Source of the DNA: Straminergon stramineum
Taxonomy: Eukaryota > Streptophyta > Bryopsida > Hypnales > Calliergonaceae
DNA length: 64,000 nt
Direction: 5' to 3'
Assembly: GCA_963920665.1 (NCBI GenBank)
Contig: OY987273.1
Location: forward strand, 14,634,501 to 14,698,500
The notes below the pieces were generated by a model. It had not been told where the DNA came from. It saw only the letters and a list, made by a program, of their open reading frames with translations, and searched no databases. The number at the start of each line of letters is the position of its first letter. Position 1 is the stretch's first letter. Positions 36,701 to 50,410 of the stretch are shown in pieces. The translations under genes were made by a program, and so were the position numbers.

Positions 36701-38342
36701 CTCAAGTACTTTCATCATTTTCCAACTTCTCATTCAACAACAAGAAATTTGAAAGACTTCTATCTTTCATATCGTAGGACAACATATTAAATGGTACACC
36801 CGTGGAAACTCTGATGAAAGTCTAACGTGGCCACGATTGAAGTGAGTAACTTCTGTTTAGTACAGGAAAAGTGTCTTTGCAAAACGAAGGTTTAGAAGAA
36901 GTCATCATCTCAAAGTGACTTTGTTTTGCTTCATCAAAACTGCTTCTAGCTTACAAATTTGTACTTCCTGTTGGTGAACCCAAGTCTATTGTGTTGTTTT
37001 TTTACAAGTACTCTCAGCCTGTTCTCCTTCGAATGAACATTGACTTTTTCATTTGTTTAAACATGATTTTGCAAGAAACACACATGAAATTCCATTTCAC
37101 AGAAGAAAACAAAGCACATCAGCAAACAACCTCATCAACAAATAACAATAAGTGCAGTTATTTCACGGTGAAAAAGAACACGATTAGAAATTCCAAACCA
37201 TTGTACAAACTAACAGCTAGAGTCGATTCTTGTTGAAGCGAATTCTTAGTTGATTCATCAATCTCATTATTTTCTAGAAATTTGATTCAAAATGGAACTA
37301 TTTGAATAATATAGGAGGTCTCTACATTCATGAGCGCTACTTCATTGTCAAAACATAGGGATACCATATACACAAAGGTAATGCTACTAACTATAATGCT
37401 CTATATGAAATCAAATCTTTGAAAGGAAGTTATTTCATAATTATTAGGGCTAAGGCACAAAGCAAAGGTTTATAGGTACATATAGTTAGCTGACATCTGT
37501 AGCTAGAGTTTTGAGATAAAATTTTTGAGTAAATAGTTCTCTTCACAATTCTTCATTGCCTAACTAATGTCTAGCGGAAATTCTACACACAAAAGATAGC
37601 GAGCAAGAGACAACAAATGCAAGCTTCTTAGATTTTGTCCTCCAAATGTGGGTTCAACAATAATAGCACCTTAGAGTGAACAATTTCAACAAGCAAGGAG
37701 ACTAGCAAAAGAAGATCAAATTTTGGTGTCCTCATGATAATTTCCAAGCACATTAACTAAATGTAACTAAACAACAACAATAGTTGAACTGTGACGATTT
37801 TCATGGTATACCCACTTCACCAACACAACATCATCCTACAAGCTTTTAGTAGCAACATCAAATCTTCTTTGACATCTTCAGAAATTGCTAAAGTACCTCC
37901 TAATAGAAAAGTAGCATATTGTCATCATGCAGGATAGCTAAGCAACCAAACACGAAGCACATGAAGAAGGAACGCGAAGCAATACTGCATGCACCGCGTG
38001 ACGGCCGATGCGCAAAGTGAGGGGAGAGCGTGACGTTGGTACAAGGCGCACCACAACAGCAACAAAAAATGGAACTGCTGGCACATGTGCCGATTTCACT
38101 ACGCACTTCACTAACCTAGACCACGAATTGCGACTGAAAATCAAAAGCAAGGTAAGATATCTAATAGAGTACTTGATATTCAAGGTAGTCCTACAACTTG
38201 ATGCTCAAAAAATCATTGATGCTAGTCCACTCAATGTGTAGCTACTCCTTGAAAACCTAGAGAATGACACTTGCGTTTGGAATTCTAGGACACGGAGTCA
38301 ATGTCAATGGGTAATTGAACAATGATTGCTGGACGTATATGA
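33754..38342. other. AT-rich gene-free stretch
   Basis: Short frames only and no recognised protein. A third, weaker copy of the dispersed AAGTGCAAAAAT repeat lies at about 34052-34070. A small GC-rich patch at 37960-38060 produces overlapping frames on both strands without motif support. Confidence 0.55.
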
Positions 38343-38376
38343 ATAGTGACCCTCTGTGCGCGCAGAAGGTCACTAT
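38343..38376. repeat. 34-bp near-perfect palindrome
   Basis: ATAGTGACCCTCTGTGC is followed directly by its inverse complement with two mismatches in 17 positions, centred on GCGC with no loop. It stands in otherwise non-coding AT-rich DNA about 330 bp left of copy A. Confidence 0.75.
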
Positions 38377-38426
38377 ACACTTAGTTCACAATAGATTCAA
38401 AAAAAGAGGAGAATATTTTGTAGAGT

Positions 38427-38472
38427 CTCCATGAACAATGACTCTCCATGAACAATGACTCTCCACGTGCTC
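38427..38472. repeat. Short tandem repeat, 17-bp unit CTCCATGAACAATGACT
   Basis: Two perfect units (38427-38443 and 38444-38460) and part of a third. It is part of a small repeat cluster with the palindrome 50 bp upstream. Confidence 0.75.
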
Positions 38473-38674
38473 AGAGGACTGTCTCCTCCGCAATGCAACA
38501 ACGATCACTCTAGGCGCCCTCCAATGCAAGTGCTTCCTGCAAATACCGTAAATCACTATTAGATTTACCCAAATTTTGGAACATGTAGTGGAGGGTAGAC
38601 AATGACATGCATGCGAGGATTAGGAAATCGCAAATTCGGAAGACATGTCTTAAGATGTAAACTCGGAATCTATA

Positions 38675-41600
38675 GGATTAGTATAAAGTAGATCTATAAT
38701 AGTATGGAATTTTTCAAAATTTCCAATAGGCAAACAAAATTAGAATCCTCTTAGCCTAAACATTGCATTCAGGTTGAGAGGATGATCCAAGTGTTTTGTA
38801 AAAGGATCCAAGACGGATCTAGATTCTGGAAACCTAAATAACGATAACCTACAGCCTAGAGTTCCGGTCTAGGAATCTAGTGAACCATTATAGGTAAACG
38901 GTCCGCTTTTGGAATGATTGACATGTTGATAGGTACTTAACCCCCGCCACTCCCATTTCTCCTCCCTCTTTCTTCTGCAACAGTTTTGCGCTCATATAAT
39001 TGAGTGAAAGAGTGGTGAGTTTCAACAGTTCAATTAGTTCTGGTTTGTGATGGTAGAGGGAGATATCCGTAAACCATTAGTTATGGCACGAATGGTTTGT
39101 CCGACCATTCTAGAAAGGCTGAGGGACCGGTTGTAGTTAGAAGACGACATGAGCACAATAGGGTGTGTTGGCCTGTTCCTTAGGCCATGGACTGTGAAGA
39201 ATGATCGGATAATTCAAGAGCTCATCATACGAGCTCCAAATCAGTATGAGTTGATAGTGAGTGGGCGACCCGGAACCTGAACAGATGAGGTTTGAACAAA
39301 GGTATACGGATTCCCCAAGAAGGGATCTAGGTTAGCCTCCCAAACGGATAAGTTTGCAATACGGAAGTTTAGGAATGCAATCCATTCTAAGAAAGGGTAC
39401 TCTATTAGTGATTGTCTAGATGGCAAGCAAAAGCAGGTCTTAGAATTCCTTATTCCGAACTTGTATCCGAAAAAGCCTACCCTGGTCACGGTTACGATAG
39501 TCAACACCATTTTTGGAGCAATGGAAGGTAGTCCAGTCAACTAGGGGAAAGTCATTGGAGTAGTAGTCTCCAAGCTTGCCACCAATGTAGGAAAAGCTAA
39601 AACCAACCCAATCGGTCCTTACCTGTTCCACCTCTACCACTATGCAAAACTTTTGAGTGATGTAGAAACGGTAGAGTATGACACCGGATCCACAATCCTA
39701 CATTATGGCCTCACAAACGAAGTAGAGGCAGAGTAGCTAGCATTCAAAGAAGAAGAAGAGCCAGAAGAAGAAGAGCATCTCATAGATTGGAGATAAAAGA
39801 AATCTACCGATCCGGCATCCCGCTGGAAACTCCTTGTTTTGGAGAAGGTTCCGGAGAAGCTAGAGGAAGACATTTTTGGGTTCTTTAAGACCAGATTCGA
39901 CTGGGTGCTCCAAGCACAAGAGTACCATGAGACCTTGGCAGACCTTCTCAAAAGGATCAGGAAGGAGTTGAAGGTCAAGCCAAAGGATATACTTGACGTA
40001 GTGGAGAAACTTCCGAATCTGGAAGAGCTAGGACGGAAGGAGAAGCAGATTGAGAATTTGGAGAAGGAGAAGATGGACCTTCAAGGTAGATTGAGTTGGG
40101 CAAAAGGAGAGTTAGTCCCAGCAAAGTAGAGGGAGAAGGAAGCTCTACAACTTATCAAGAACCTATCAAGTTTGGTGGATAGACCTGAGGAGCTCATCGT
40201 CAAGGCCTCCCTCCTCTAGAACCGGATAATCAAGGAAGGACATCTGATTGGATCCAAGGTAGTTTGGATCCTAGTCGACTTCTCATGAAGGATGGATTCC
40301 GTGATGAAGGAGATGCGCCTACTCTTAGGATGGATTGATCCGGACCGTGTCATGGATTTTTCCCACTTTCCGGAAATCCACTTTGACACGGAAAGTCCAA
40401 TGAAGTTAACAACATCAATGCTACTTCCGTTAAGACCAAAAGTTCCTAAGGAGACTCTCTAGCATTCAATAGAGCCCTTCTCAACTCAGCTAGAGAAGAC
40501 CATTCGTAGGAGCGTGAAGACCGTTTGGAAGCCAACCAAGCAACCAGACGCAACACAAGAGTTGGTGCCATCGGAAGTTACTGTCTTGCCACCAATTCCG
40601 ATGATCCGTCTTTTTGAGAAGGAAACTCTTCACACACCTAGGTTGCTTATCCGAAGTGACCTGGTGGATCGGATTGGAGGATTGAAGAATCCGGCCCAAA
40701 CTCATCTAGAAAGCTTTGAGCACATGCGGTAGCCTCAACCAAGGTAGGAGAAGACCACCATCGTTTTGGATTAAACCTCTCTAGAAGAGGAAGAAGACGA
40801 GAGGGAGGTCACTCAAATTGAGAAATCTGAAGAAGAGGAGTACCAAACCGGATCAAGGGAGGAAGAAGAGGAGGAGGACATGGAAGAAGAAGACTCGCCT
40901 TCAAAAATCCGGAAGATCCAAACTCGGGCAGCATTGAGGATGACTCTAGTGAAGGCAACTCCAAAAGCGACTCCGAGGGCATCCATCTGGGCACTAGCAA
41001 GTCAAGGTAGGAGCAGTCAAAAAAAGGCGCGAAAGGCGAAGTAGTTGGGTTTCAGTTGGTTAGGATTTGAATTTTGAATTTGATCCGAGTTTCCAAATAT
41101 AGGCCCGAGTCCAAATTTGTAGGATCTAACTTTCTAGGTTTCTTGAGGAATTTGTGATTGGTTGCCTAGATTTCCAGGTGGCTTTTTGTCTTTGAGGTTT
41201 TGAGTTTTTAAGGGAAGGCAGTCTTATTGTTCTCTCATTCCATCCTTGTGTGTAGAGTTGGTATCTTATCATCCTTTCTTTAATCTGAGCCACCAAGTGG
41301 ACATTCAGGAATTGATCTATCGTATATCCAACTTTCGTGTGTTTTTTTATGAGAGCATTGAAGTGTAAGAGAGAGGAGGAAAGGAGGAATCCGGATCTGA
41401 GGTGACTGGATTTGATTTGGGAGGGAACATTTGTGACGTAGTTTAGGCTAGTGAATACAGTCTTGTGTGCGGTGCCTTTAAAATAGTGGAACGGGAATCC
41501 GGCAAGGAGTGGCGAGGGTGCGAGTCCGGAATACCAAGGAGGGTTCCATGCGAAGGTAAGCAACCGCTAGCGGAAAAATCCCCATCCTACTCTCCGAAAG

Positions 41601-41970
41601 GTCTACCAAACCCTAGGATCAGTCTAGTGAATGACTAACAATCCCCCATCAGTTCCAGTTTCTGTTAATCTGTCATTGTAGTGGAGAAGACTTGTTATGG
41701 CTCTAAGTGACTTGCCTTCTAGATTAGCCCTCCGAGAAGTTGTGAGAGTGTTTCTTGGTCTGATCTAGTACAACATTTGGTCTAAGGGTGTTTTGTGTAG
41801 TTTAGAGAGAGAAGATAGTGTGAGGAATACGAGTGGTGAGTCCCTACTTCTCTACAAGATCAAAGGCGGACCCTCTAAGAATAAAATAGAGGCATCAAAA
41901 ACTAGTGTGTGTCAGAAGAGACAGATCTAGATTCCGGAAAGGAGTGGATCCGGATTGGGTTCGAGAAAGT
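38675..41970 (+). mobile_element. Copy A of the coiled-coil-protein element (about 3.3 kb)
   Basis: The boundaries are where similarity to copy B begins (TGGAATTTTTCAAAATTTCC, about 38690) and ends (GGATCCGGATTGGGTTCGAG, about 41965). It holds about 370 bp of leader, one gene and about 930 bp of trailer. I found no long terminal direct or inverted repeat. A motif close to GACGGATCTGGATTCCGGAA lies near each end of both copies (A: about 38816 and 41922), possibly a remnant of short terminal repeats. A copied unit without visible reverse transcriptase or transposase is probably non-autonomous. LTR-derived gag-only elements are one possibility. Confidence 0.65.
39050..41044 (+). pseudogene. Coiled-coil-protein gene of copy A, 665 codons with about 13 premature stops and no frameshift
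   Basis: ATG at 39050 aligns with the ATG of copy B. The frame holds without indels to TAG at 41042. Residues about 1-235 form a globular domain whose second half (LYPKKP...VNTIFGAMEG, VN, GPYL.HLY..KLLS) resembles the layout of the plant 'putative transposon protein' domain PF20167; this is inference from pattern. Then come an acidic Glu-rich linker, a coiled coil with ELGRKEKQIENLEKEKMDLQ (about residues 325-360), a helical block containing VVWILVDFS, and an acidic, Lys-ending tail (EEEEEDMEEEDSP ... KKARKAK), which could be a nuclear signal. Stops include the TAG in VN-TAG-GK, where copy B has TGG. Confidence 0.6.
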
Positions 41971-44900
41971 TAGAAATCTGAAAGAGAGAAAAGAAGTGAA
42001 AAGAGTGCTTAAATTGGTAATACAAATATTCTTGGCTTGCAACAACAATCTAGAATCCCTTGGGACGATATTTCAAGTAATTTTACGACATTTTGTTGTT
42101 GTAATGGTACTTACACTCCATTGTGCGTACGACAAGACAAAACAAGGAATCTGCAGTCACCTTACTGCTGCAGATGTATTTGTCCTTAAATCCTTGCACA
42201 ATAAAGAGGCGAGGTTGAGTGCGAGTTCGAGCAATCTAGAATACCCACACTGATTAGAAGCAGCTGTGCATAATTGAAATATCGAAGCACGTCAGGGCCT
42301 GTTGCAAAGAGAGAGATAGTAGTGTTGTGGGCGAAGAAGACATTGCTCTTGTCGTCGTTCGATTTGGGGTTTCGTTGCTACCAGTGTTGAAGTCACGATC
42401 TTTAAGTCGAGGCGGCACTTTCCAGTTTTCTCATTCGTCTTTCCATTGAGGAACGGTAAAGTGAATATTCCTGATTTGTACATAGGATATTTTTTTTTAA
42501 ATTTCATAATGTAGCCTTGTTAAATCCTTGAGCACATCCATGAAAACTTTGTGGACTAAGAAAGGACTAGAACAAAATGTCCATTTTCCTAACTTACTGA
42601 ATTTTAGTTATTATTATTTATTTAAGTATTTCATGAGATTGTTGTTCTATGTAAGCTTTGGATTTGGTGTTACCAGAGTACATATTATTCTAAGATTACC
42701 AATGTGCAAGTATGTCAAGTGGTAGACCAAGTCAAAATAGTAGTGGCATTTATTTCAAACAAGATATGGCAAAATGAAGTCATAGATTTTAAGAATATTA
42801 AAAATTGAGTGAATCATTATATGAGGAGAACCTAATTTTGAATCCATTCCAACAATCCATTCCAAAAAAGATAATATTGTGCTTCTCATGAAGTATAAAG
42901 GAAATTTAAAATTTCCACTTCAGAATAAAAAATAAAAATTTGGTTATAGCATTGGTCAATCAAACCATATGGATGGAATGTGAAACTACCAATCTAGAAG
43001 TTCTATTTGAATAGTGATTTCAAAACATGCTTCTAAATGGCGTTGTATAATGTATTTTCTAAAATTGTCAAGTTTTTAGATGAAATCTGGGCTTTTTTAC
43101 GTTAACAAAATTGGAATGACAGTCTCTTAATTCTTATAGAGATATGGAGATTCATATCTTATGTTCATGTTGCATTTGTTGTTGTTATAGTTCAAATTGC
43201 TACGGAATTGTGAAGATGGAATTCCACCAAGTGCTTTCTAAAGTCAAATTTGTGTGAAGTTTAGTTCAATATTGGATCCCCCAAAATGAGATCATGAAAC
43301 TGAAGAATACAAGAATTCTTGAACATTTCCATATGAAGAAACCTCATGTTGCACCTATTACTGCAAATTGAACTTAAAGAATGGTAATTTGTACGTACAA
43401 ATGAATTTAGAAATAATGCCTGTAATGTCTTTATAAAATGTATAGCTCAATATACGTGAAAGCATTGGTCAAGAGAACCACACAATAGAATTTTAAATGA
43501 GTACAATACAACATATGTTAGGGTATTGAACATAGAGTATTGTAACATAAATCCATGTATGAGTGTATTTTCGAAATGAACATCTGAAAAGGAGATTCTT
43601 AATTGACACGTAGATGGCTTATTTTTTATTGTATGATAATCTATTGATACATGCATAAAAAATTATCTCGAGTGTAGAGGATATATTATATCAAAAATTG
43701 CTAGGATGTCACCTACATATTTATTTTGAACACTATAATTCAAAATTTTGTTGTCATATACATGCAAGTGTGCATGTATGAAATGCACCTTTTATTTATT
43801 TTTAAATTAGAACTACAAAATAGTAATTAGTAAATCTTGGTGGAAAAAAATTATGTCATGAGAAGAAGAGTAATAAAGAAAATGCTTCAAATATTATGAA
43901 ACTTTAAAAATCAATGGAAATTACCATAACTAATATAATGATGTAGTTCAAGCTCTTTTAGATGTGCTAGCCAATTGAAAGACACCACTTGGAGCAATGA
44001 CATTGTCTAAGAAGAAAAAGTAAACCATGCACCCTACTCTTCTCTTGAGAAATAGGGGAATTAGTACTAGAAATTGTGTGGAATATGCCTTTTTTTGATG
44101 TGCATGTTGGAAGTGTCCTCGATTTGAGATACCTTTATTTTTTCCATTTTAATGGCATGATGTTTGTTTTAGGGATGAATTGGAGAGGAGTATTATATTT
44201 ATTGGCACCCTAATTATTTGGATTTCTAGGAAAAAAATGCTTAACCCCTAAATGCCCAAGGCACCCAAATGTGGTGTTTGGAAAACTTTGAAGTTAAATA
44301 AAACTCAATCAAATCGCTATTAGTAGTAGTTTATATTTTTGGAGAATTCTTTTTGAAGTCTAGTTTTAGGATCAAAAAGTTGATCTGAGAAAGAAAAGAT
44401 TTTTATTTTTCTATTGAAGATTTTGTACAAGGATACCCATTGCAATCTTGACTTCCCATAGTGTTGAAGGCTCTTGGAAATGAGCCTCAAATACACTAGA
44501 TCTTGGAGGCAAAATCACATTAAAAATTCATTTAAACAAATTGTAGAATAGATTTTGAAAAAATGTAAATTGATTGGGTTTGTACATACTAGGCCCTATA
44601 ACCTCATTTTTTTAGGGACCAAATCTTTAGAGTTGACATGCAAAAAGTGAATTGAAATTTTTTCATAGTTTTTACACCCTCATGATCAAACATTATAATC
44701 GTTCAACTTGTAAGTGATATTGTTATGTTTTCTTTTCCTATGTGATCTCTAACATGTCTAATTTGAATTTGTACGATTACAATTCAAAAGAAATTGGTAC
44801 AACTTATGAAAATGTTGACTTTTTGTTCAATTTAGAGCAAATTTCAAGAAGCTCCAAATATGCCTTGGGCTTTTAGGGGTTAAAGAAGCAGCTCAGAGTT

Positions 44901-46879
44901 GACATAAAAAGAGCCCAACAGAAGTTCCAATGTAATAGTAATAGAAAAACACAATTCATTGAGAATGTATGGAAATAAATAAAGAATTCATGTTTATTGA
45001 AGTTTCCCATTAACATATTTAAATATTAAAGTTCAAAATATGTTTGACTCTCTAAATGTTAGGGGAATGATTCAAAAACAATGGCTAATATAGCTCAAAT
45101 GAACTTCTTCATTACAAAAATATAATTTGAAAATATAGAATTCCTTCAAAAGATAATGTATTTGGGTTTGAGGTTATTTTCTTTCATTCCTTCAATACAA
45201 GAAACAAAGTTCACCTCATTCAATTAATATTAGTCTTTTAATTTTTTGAAGGAATCTTTCAAGATTTGAATCATAGTAGATTTTGTGGAAGAAAAAATAC
45301 TAAAGGCTTTTTCTAATACATGCACTGAATGTAGAGTTTGTTTGGGTGTGTAATTGTTATGTCATGAAGTCAACATAGTGAAAATTTTGACCATTGTTTT
45401 CTAAAGGCAATGTTTAACAACTATCAAACCATGTAGGAAAATGTGGTATATTTTTAATTTTAAAATAAGAATCAATATTTTAGCACAATGAATACTAATG
45501 TCACTTTGACAAATTCGCTTTTGTCAATCTTTCATATCATTATCATCATCATGTTATCCATCACAATGTGGTTGATTGACGAAATACTTTTTCTAGTATG
45601 TTTTAGAATTAAAAACAAGTGTCTATACCAACTTTCTTTGAAAGTAGCGTAGACACTTTATTTCTAAGTTAATAGAATAGAAGGTCTAAGAGAATGTTGA
45701 ACAAATATTTGTAAACAATGAAGTAATTAACCTTTAATGTCTTTACAATTTTGACATGAAGTAAAGCACATGCATCAGATATTGAATCAAATTCATTAAT
45801 GTAAATGAGTCTTTTAGTGTACTTTTGTCTAATATTTCTAGTGCACTCAAATGATTTTCTAGTAAGGGTGAATAATTGGTGAATATAAAAATGAGTGACT
45901 AAATGTAATAGCATCTCATAGTCTACAAAATTGAAGAGCTAGAATGCCACTACTACTATTTCTTTTGAGTAGTCAGTTCTTCTTTAAACTAGTGTACAGC
46001 TTACAGAGTAATCATTTAAGTGCATTAGAAATATAGTCTCTATGAAGTAATGAAATTTGTAAATCCTAAACCACAAACACAACTGGTTAGAATAGATGTA
46101 CATCTTAAATTTTCATTAGGCACAGAACATAGAGTACAAAATTATAGTGAAGGTGGAAAATTGAATGGTAATATGTTCTGGCTATACTTTTTAGATTTGG
46201 TTCCAAAAACTTTGTGAACCTTATGTATGTGGAAGAAACAAAAGATGCACTAGAGTAAATGGACAAATGTCCGTTTGAAGTACTTAGATTTATAATATTT
46301 GGTAAAATAAAATGGATTGAGACATGTACACCTTGTTTGTGACGCTTTTGAAGTATATAATTAATATCTTTTACATTTGTGAAGGTTCAACATAATGATT
46401 ACCACACCTTTCTTGTTTGAGAATTTGATAGACTAGAAAAAATCTGATAGTTTCCTTGGCCTGAAGTTCAATTACTAAGTACTTGAAGGCAATGAGTGCG
46501 TCATATGAAAATGACTAAGTAACCATGTAGATGTTAAGTAAGTAGTGGATGATACAAGTCAAAGAATCATTATGGTACTAAGGAAAAGTAAGAGGACTAT
46601 GAAGATAGTGAGAAATATTGGACTCTTGACAATGGAAATTGAAAGTACAATAAGGAAAGTTACATGAAGTTTTTTCCAATCCTACATGTGAACATTGTAT
46701 TTGAAGAGATGAAAGATAATCTTTGGAAATCATTTTTAGTTGTGTTTCACTTATTTTTTTAGGAGTTTCATTTTGATGAAGAAATGTTTTTAGTTTTCAA
46801 AGTTCCGTCCAAGCCATGGGAGTAAAATTTTGACGTGTTTGTATTCATATGAAAATAGATTGAAGACAAAGGATGACAA
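41971..46879. other. AT-rich spacer between copy A and the first DUF7869-like gene
   Basis: No coding region is supported. At 42260-42500 there is a less AT-rich block, TTTGGGGTTTCGTTGCTACC, that could be a fragment of an untranslated region. An inverted-repeat element candidate lies at 44239-44886. The remainder is simple AT-rich DNA. Confidence 0.5.
44239..44886. mobile_element. Candidate non-autonomous DNA element with imperfect terminal inverted repeats (about 650 bp)
   Basis: The left end reads GCTTAACCCCTAAATGCCCA followed by AGGCA. The right end is the inverse complement with few changes (TGCCTTGGGCTTTTAGGGGT, then TAAAG). The similarity extends inward in degraded form for about 60 bp (ATTTGG.G.TT...GAAA). 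There is no coding capacity. I could not see a clear target duplication, so the superfamily is open. Confidence 0.45.
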
Positions 46880-49800
46880 ATTGAAGGCATCGACGGAGGG
46901 TAGTACCTTCTAAACAACAGTTGAGCATGATAGATTGGAGGAAATTGCAATGGAAGCATTTGCTAGTCCAGGGGTCTTTAATGCTCTCAACAATTCGGTG
47001 GTTGCAACGGAACAAAGGACCATAGAGGAACGACTAACACGTGTGGTACAAGCAAGATTTTTCCGAGAAGAAGATCGTATTCCTATAAATGGAATCTCAC
47101 ACGAAATGATGGAAATGTCGTGGGATTTGGTGTGGTGGATTTGAGTTTTGCATGTGGTGATGAACTTCATCAACTAAAGTTCCACCCCTTTGAAATTGAA
47201 GTTTGTGTTACACATGTAGTGGACGAAAGAAATTGGGTTGGTAAGGTGGTTGGGAAGTTCTTGATTGATTGCTTAGACAAGGTCATACAGTGGCATCGAT
47301 CTGCAATTCGTAGGGCACGTCCTTCAAAATTGAGAAGTAGAAGCACTTCTGGAATTGAAGGCTACAATTTTTCCTTTCCTATTGTTCCAATACCAGAATT
47401 TGATTTTCATGACACAGAGGAGAGCCCTAACACTTCACATGTGACCCCACTAAGTCATGGGGGAAGAAATATAACTGACCAAAGTTCACCTATGACGCAA
47501 GAATCTGAAGCTAGTACTCCTGACATAACAAGAATACAAGGAATACCTACACATGCACCAAAGAGGAGGTATTCAATGATAAATCAGAAGGCAAGGCTAA
47601 AAAGCCTAAGAGAGTGAGGGGAGTCAACCAGTGGGAAAGTTACTCTTGAAAGTGTGGTATGCGTGAAGGAGAAAGGAGCATGTAAACGCAATTGTTTACA
47701 TGATGTTGATGCAAAATACATTTTGGATCAACAATATATGGCATGGGGTCAAAAATACGAAGCAAGGGCTATGCGGATAATGCAAATGCTCAATGCTTTC
47801 TACACTCGCATTGAGGGACCAAGAAGGGACAAGTACGTGACAAAGTTAGATGGCACAAAGGTTTGTAATGCATGCTATTTTGCAGCATTGGGTTATTCTC
47901 AGAGGAGGTTCAAGCAATTGAAGACATTGTGTAATGTGTATGGCAAAGTGGCAACTATTCATGGAAACACATGTCAAGGAAGGGAAAGTGCCAAAATGTT
48001 AGCTGCTGGGGAAAGCCTTGACGTTTTTGTGAATGAAGATGGATGTCAGCAACCACATCAATCAGTACGAAGAAAAATGGACAATGTGATGCTACCACTA
48101 GTTTTGTTGCCAATGAATACAAGCAAGTTGGATGTGTTTCAATATATGAATGAAGAAGTGAAGAAACTAGTGGACGGCTTTGAATTGTCGATGAGTTCTT
48201 TTCGTCATCTTTCGCAGAAGGAATTTCCACATGTGCAAATTCCACCATTTTCAAGATTCTCAAAGTTTTATCATTGTTGGGAGTACAAGTGTGGAATGGA
48301 ATCCACAACAAATGCAGCTGCAAAGGTGAAGATTAAAGAATTGTACATTGTGCACATTCGAATTCAAATGGAAGAGAGGCGAGATTATTGGTTGTTCAAG
48401 AGATGTGCGATGATCACACTAGACATTTTCATGTGTTTGATTGTGGATGGTATGGATCAAAATACAACCATGATACCAAAGATGAGGCAATCTATGAAGA
48501 ATATCGAATTTGGATTCATGAAGACTCATCTTTGTGGTGTCTTCATACATAGGATTGGATTGTATGCAGATGTGTGGATAGATGCCCACCACAAGCATGA
48601 TAGCAATCAAGTTATAACTTCAATCATGAACGTAATATGTGACGTGAAGCGTAGGAAATGATCGTTGCCACCAACGTTGAGGATTCAAGTTGATAACACC
48701 ACAAGGGAAAATAAGAACATCTACATGTTTGGCATGTGTGCAACACTGGTTGGGCTTGGTTTTTTCAAGGAAGTGCATCTACGTTTTTTGATTGTGGGGC
48801 ACATCCACGAGGACATTGATCAGAGATTCAATGTTATTTCCAACGTCCTTAAAAGGAGAGATATAGATACACTTGAAGAGATGTTGCAGTTGGTAGAGAA
48901 AGGGACATCGTATACTAAGGCTTTTGCAAGTGGTCGCAAGCTTGAACATGTTCGCGATTGGAAGGCATTTATCACGTTGCATTTGCTATGAGGTGGGGAT
49001 CAGTTGACAGGCATAATTTTTCCACACCATATGAGATTTTACATGGTAAATGGGTTGGTCTGTGTGCAACACAAACATTTTAGTTCTGAGGAGTGGGGCT
49101 GAACAAATGGACATTTGCATTTGAACTCACTACCAAGTGTAACAAACAAACCAAACCTCGCGGAGGTGTTTGCAACTAATCACAGAGAATTGAAAGCATT
49201 GGATGAGTTCATTGCATATAAACAAAAGTCAATATTGAGAGGCGCGGACTGGATGAAGAACATGGAAGTTGTGGACAAAACGAATGCATTCAAGGATTAT
49301 CTCGAAGATTTTCCACAATAGAATAGAGAAGGGGCCCATGATTTACCGTTTTGGCCAAGCGACATTTTCAATGAGGGCAAGGATGGCAATGCTATTCCAA
49401 ATGTAGAAGAAGAAGGTATAAAATCAAGTATATTTGCAGATGCAAATGGAAACACAACAAGGATTGCAGCTATAGACTAGATAATGGCAACAATGCCTAA
49501 TCCAGAGAGGAGGGGTTATTTTGGACCACATAGGGATAGACCTCCACAAGAAGTATCCCGAAGAGTGACTGGAGGGAGGAATAAAGTAAAAAGTCATCAT
49601 GCAAGAGCAGAAACAGTACGAGATGCAAATGAAGATCCTTTTTCTCCATTCAATCCAGAGAATGACATTGTCGTAGGCCAATTTGTGGCACTTATTGTGG
49701 AGTTGAGGGAAGTAAGAGGAGGAGTACCTTTTTATATAGGAAAGGTATTGGAATTTGGTCAAGGGAGGTGGGCCTCAAAGATGAAAGTCCTATGGTATTG

Positions 49801-50122
49801 GCCTTTTATGAGATCTGGAGCTAAAAAAGAAGTAGGTAGTAATAGAGTGAGGTACACAAATTGCATGGAATCCACATGGGAACCATTTGGGGAGAGGTTT
49901 GCTTGGATTGACAAGGAAGTTGCTATATGTTTATGGATGGATATTCCTCATCTAGGTAGAACTGGCCACGCAATAGTCTCCAATATTACATTGCATGGTG
50001 TACAAACAAAGGAGAAAGTGATCATTCCAACTAAGGCTAAACCACATCTTGTGGAGTACATGGTGATGCAGATGGAGGACCTCGATGACGAACGTCTACA
50101 AAATGATTTGAATATGTACTAG
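46880..50122 (+). pseudogene. DUF7869-like transposase-like gene, first lineage
   Basis: A coding frame begins before 46935 (no certain ATG; residues EHDRLEEIAMEAFASPG), shifts once near 47120, and then stays in one frame to TAG at 50120. Stops at 47615, 48659, 48989 and about 49100 are TGA; those at about 49319 and 49478 are TAG. Features: Cys-rich N-domain (KEKGACKRNC; KVCNACYFAALG); SRFSKFYHCWEYKCGM; a probable RNase H-like core with CLIVDGMDQN (first Asp), LRIQVDNTTRENKN (second Asp) and IVGHIHEDIDQRFN (third acidic residue); and a C-terminal beta-rich module with IVVGQFVALIVEL...FYIGKVLEF...VLWYWP that looks like a chromo/BAH-type barrel. A DDE-like transposase role is inferred; terminal repeats were not found. 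Confidence 0.6.
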
Positions 50123-50410
50123 AGAAGTATCATGTTATGTAGTGTGTTATAGACCTTCTAGTAGTAGACATGTAGAAGAACTTTAATGTGAAGTGCATAA
50201 TAATTTACATTATCAGTAGCATGGATTGAAAAGTGTATGCGGTTTTTATGAAGTAATTGAAATTTCAAAGCAATGTGACGAATATTCTTTGAACAATATT
50301 TTTCCTACAAACAGTTAATGATATTTTCGAAAAATTACCCCCCCCCCCCGTAATATTTGAAATTGTCAATTTTATGTGGCATACAAGCCAAGTGCAATAT
50401 CGCACCTTCT

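Noticed and set aside
41126..41563. 145-codon minus-strand frame in the trailer of copy A
   Set aside because: It is not conserved in copy B, where the corresponding frame is broken (only 63 codons at 55173-55364). It is a shadow frame in an untranslated region.
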